From positions 1 through 8,072 of the forward strand of contig CAYNBE010000170.1 of the NCBI GenBank assembly GCA_964395045.1: 8,072 nucleotides of DNA, given 5' to 3'. The notes under the pieces were generated by a model. The model saw only the letters and a program-made list of their open reading frames with translations. It was not told where the DNA came from and made no database searches. The stretch is from UBA1413 sp964395045. Lineage in GTDB: Bacteria; Bacteroidota; Bacteroidia; Bacteroidales; Prolixibacteraceae. Below are positions 6,784 to 8,072 of this stretch, piece by piece (positions within the stretch are counted from its first letter, which is position 1; every line of letters begins with the position of its first letter). The position numbers were made by a program, and so were the translations under genes.

Positions 6784-6800
6784 TTTCTGTTTCATCACCG

Positions 6801-7343
6801 ATGCTCGAAGCATTGATCACATCCAGGACCCGTGTGAAGATGCTGCTGAAATTCTTTCTGAACAGCGGCACCACTTCCTACTTGCGCGATCTCGAATCGG
6901 AGTTCGGTGAATCGACCAACGCGATCCGGCATGAGCTCAACCACCTAGAAAAAGCTTGTCTGATCAACTCAAAGGTAAAAGGAAATAAAAAGCTTTACCA
7001 GGCCAACAACAGGCATCCCCTGTTCGACACCATCAGGCAGCTTCTGTTGAAACACACCGGGATCGATCAGATTGTCGAAAGCGTGGTGAAAAATCTGCAG
7101 GGGCTTCACAGTGCCTATGTGACCGGTAGCTTTGCCAGAGGAAAAGACAATCCCGTGGTTGATATTTTGCTGGTCGGCGCCGGAATTGATACATCGTACC
7201 TGCTGAAATTGATCGGCAAAGCTGAAACGGTGATTGGGCGCAGGATCCGGTATATGATTGTGCACCCGGATGAGAAGGACACCCTTTTACCGGTATATCC
7301 CGAAGCACTGCTACTGTGGCAGCAAAACGTGGATGAGCCGTAA
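6801..7343 (+). CDS. Winged-helix transcriptional regulator fused to a degenerate nucleotidyltransferase domain
   Basis: A 180-residue two-domain cytoplasmic protein. Residues about 8-75 form an ArsR-like winged helix (RTRVKMLLKFF, a DLESEFGESTNAIRHELNHLEKACL recognition region, then a KGNKKLYQAN wing). Residues about 100-175 resemble a minimal nucleotidyltransferase (MNT) domain with G109-S110-F-A-R-G114, but the D-x-D metal pair is reduced to D121 with Leu at 123, and no later acidic strand residue is evident, so catalysis is doubtful. From memory, similar proteins in Bacteroidota have the same change and often lie near polysaccharide genes; none are visible here. No HEPN partner is present, so it is not an MNT/HEPN toxin-antitoxin pair. 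The promoter carries a palindrome suited to autoregulation. Confidence 0.85.
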   Translation: MLEALITSRTRVKMLLKFFLNSGTTSYLRDLESEFGESTNAIRHELNHLEKACLINSKVKGNKKLYQANNRHPLFDTIRQLLLKHTGIDQIVESVVKNLQGLHSAYVTGSFARGKDNPVVDILLVGAGIDTSYLLKLIGKAETVIGRRIRYMIVHPDEKDTLLPVYPEALLLWQQNVDEP

Positions 7344-7530
7344 CAGGCTGACAAAGAGCCGGTTGGTTAGCCTCTGTTGGTCCTTGCACTGGGACTGACG
7401 AGGCGGAGCTGTGAAAAGATAAAAGAGCTAAAAAGAGACCGGGTGACTGGGTGATTTAAAAGTTTGACAGCACCTCTGCGCCTTGGCGTGAAACCTTTAG
7501 ACTCGGATATTGGGAGACGAAAGAACGATA

Positions 7531-7565
7531 AACAACGAACAACGAACAACGAACAATGAACAATG
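7531..7565 (+). repeat. Heptamer tandem array, five units
   Basis: Three units AACAACG are followed by two AACAATG in perfect 7-bp register, then a broken partial unit (AACGATT). Short minus-strand reading frames across it give repetitive SLF/VVR-type peptides and are not genes. Such arrays may vary in copy number by slippage. Confidence 0.85.
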
Positions 7566-7607
7566 AACGATTGTTTGAACGAAAAACGTGTGATTTGAAA
7601 AAATACT

Positions 7608-7623
7608 TTGCGGTTTTGCGGTT
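7608..7623 (+). repeat. Tandem TTGCGGTT octamer pair
   Basis: Two identical, directly adjacent octamers (7608-7615 and 7616-7623). Together with the TGCGCC/GGCGTG segment near 7478 it resembles the short GCG-containing intergenic repeats I associate with Bacteroidota genomes; that association is from memory. Confidence 0.6.
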
Positions 7624-7630
7624 ACATCAT

Positions 7631-7690
7631 AAATAAAAGCATTCGTGATTTCTGAACTCTGAAATATCAGAAAGTGCTTCAATCAGAAAT
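7631..7690 (+). repeat. Hairpin repeat family 2, dispersed third copy
   Basis: Begins AAATAAAAGCATTCGTGATT, nearly identical to the start of the units at 4983 and 5071, then is shortened internally. It keeps the inner hairpin CTGA (7659-7662), loop AATA, TCAG (7667-7670), and an outer pairing of ATTTCTGA (7648-7655) with TCAGAAAT (7683-7690). Confidence 0.7.
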
Positions 7691-7717
7691 TTTACCCTGA
7701 GCTATTTGTGCAGTGTA

Positions 7718-7782
7718 AAATTAGTAATTTGAAATGTGTATGTCCAGTTGATTTTTCATTACCTTTATTCTGTATTTAAATA
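7718..7782. promoter_or_regulatory. Palindromes upstream of the toxin-antitoxin operon, candidate operators
   Basis: AAATTA-G-TAATTT (7718-7730) is a perfect palindrome with a one-base centre, and TATTTAAATA (7773-7782) is fully self-complementary, ending ten bases before the antitoxin ATG. Type II antitoxins usually bind such sites to autoregulate. The AT-rich context makes chance palindromes likely, and no clean -33/-7 pair was found. Confidence 0.3.
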
Positions 7783-7792
7783 AGAAAATAAG

Positions 7793-8002
7793 ATGACAAC
7801 AATTACTATAAAAGTAAATAATCGCACCAAAAAAGGCAAGAATTTTCTTTACCTGATAAGCAGACTTGCTGAAAATAATCACATCATTCAAATAGAAAAA
7901 ATTCCGAATAAAGTTACTTTAAAGGCGATGAAGGACGCAAACGATGGAATTGGCAAAGAATATTCTGATATCGATATACTTTTCAGAGAACTTGAAATAT
8001 GA
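7793..8002 (+). CDS. Putative type II antitoxin of a YafQ/RelE-like module
   Basis: A 69-residue, charged protein (starting MTTITIKVNNRTKKGKNFLYL, ending DIDILFRELEI). It shares no motif I can name with a classic antitoxin family, but its size, its position immediately before a toxin-like gene and the 4-bp ATGA overlap (stop 8000-8002, toxin ATG 7999) are typical of type II operons. From memory, similar short proteins precede YafQ-like toxins in Bacteroidota. The N-terminal part would be the dimerisation/DNA-binding region and the acidic C-terminus the toxin-neutralising part; both are inferred. The ATG at 7793 is preceded by an A-rich stretch rather than a Shine-Dalgarno sequence. Confidence 0.7.
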   Translation: MTTITIKVNNRTKKGKNFLYLISRLAENNHIIQIEKIPNKVTLKAMKDANDGIGKEYSDIDILFRELEI

Positions 8003-8072
8003 AGTTTGCGCTGGTAATAACATCAAGATTCAGAAAAGATGTCAGATTACTTATCCGGCGAGGCTATAATAT
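7999..8072 (+). CDS. YafQ/RelE-like mRNA interferase toxin, 5' part only
   Basis: Only the first 24 codons lie in the window; the gene continues past base 8072. The visible N-terminus (MKFALVITSRFRKDVRLLIR, then RGYN) has the pattern of YafQ/RelE-superfamily toxins, in which a first beta strand leads into a basic helix of the type S-x-F-x-K-D-x-x-x-x-x-x-R-G. Such toxins cleave mRNA at the ribosome. The start overlaps the antitoxin stop by ATGA, implying translational coupling. The catalytic residues lie downstream of the window, so activity cannot be judged. Confidence 0.75.
   Translation, partial: MKFALVITSRFRKDVRLLIRRGYN

Larger units (their letters stand above)
7344..7792. other. Repeat-rich gap without genes
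   Basis: This 449-bp stretch holds no credible gene. From left to right it contains two GGGTGA octamers (7439-7454, CCGGGTGA then CTGGGTGA), a CTCTGCGCCTTGGCGTGAAA segment near 7474, a heptamer array (7531-7565), a tandem TTGCGGTT pair (7608-7623), a family 2 repeat (7631-7690) and AT-rich palindromes before the toxin-antitoxin operon. No convincing terminator follows the upstream gene. Confidence 0.7.

Noticed and set aside
4697..6800. Insertion sequence or composite transposon around the ATPase gene
   Set aside because: There is no transposase, integrase or terminal inverted repeat pair, and no target-site duplication could be identified; only direct hairpin repeats flank the gene.
7342..7378. 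Stem (AACAGGCT / AGCCTCTGTT) after the nucleotidyltransferase-like gene as a terminator
   Set aside because: The 8-bp stem has a 2-nt bulge and a long loop, and no T-run follows, so an intrinsic terminator is not supported.
7367..7682. Minus-strand frames giving SLFVVRC-type repetitive peptides
   Set aside because: They are translations of the heptamer array and neighbouring microrepeats and have no coding character.

Overview
The window looks like chromosomal DNA of a member of the Bacteroidota, probably Bacteroidales-like. This is inferred from several perfect TAnnTTTG promoter boxes (the -7 element of this phylum), near-absence of Shine-Dalgarno sequences before start codons, a winged-helix/nucleotidyltransferase regulator of a type I associate with this phylum, an AAA/DUF4143 ATPase, and small AT-rich and GCG-type intergenic repeats. 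No rRNA, tRNA, CRISPR array, transposase or phage gene was seen.

The left half (about 1-4700) is compact housekeeping DNA. A PhoU-like DUF47 protein (169-816) is followed closely by a Pit-type phosphate transporter (854-1921), forming a phosphate uptake pair. Next is a full-length serA (2079-3311) of the E. coli 410-residue type with a C-terminal ACT domain, which commits 3-phosphoglycerate to serine synthesis. Convergent to it, on the minus strand, is a two-gene operon: a stand-alone E2-like acyltransferase catalytic domain (4624-3731) and a small membrane-anchored bacterial PH-domain protein (3707-3336). The acyltransferase has a strong promoter so close to its ATG that its mRNA is probably leaderless.

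The right half (about 4700-8072) is looser accessory DNA, with three gene-poor gaps of 390-570 bp full of structured repeats. It holds a lone AAA+ ATPase with a DUF4143/nuclease-like C-terminus (5264-6409), bracketed on both sides by the same hairpin repeat family. It also holds a lone winged-helix/nucleotidyltransferase regulator (6801-7343) whose -7 promoter box lies inside a perfect inverted repeat, and a type II toxin-antitoxin operon (antitoxin 7793-8002; YafQ/RelE-like toxin from 7999, cut by the window end).

No complete undescribed multi-gene system is visible. The most interesting signals are the two dispersed hairpin-repeat families, the promoter/operator arrangement of the nucleotidyltransferase-like regulator with its degraded active site, and the probable leaderless acyltransferase/PH-domain operon.
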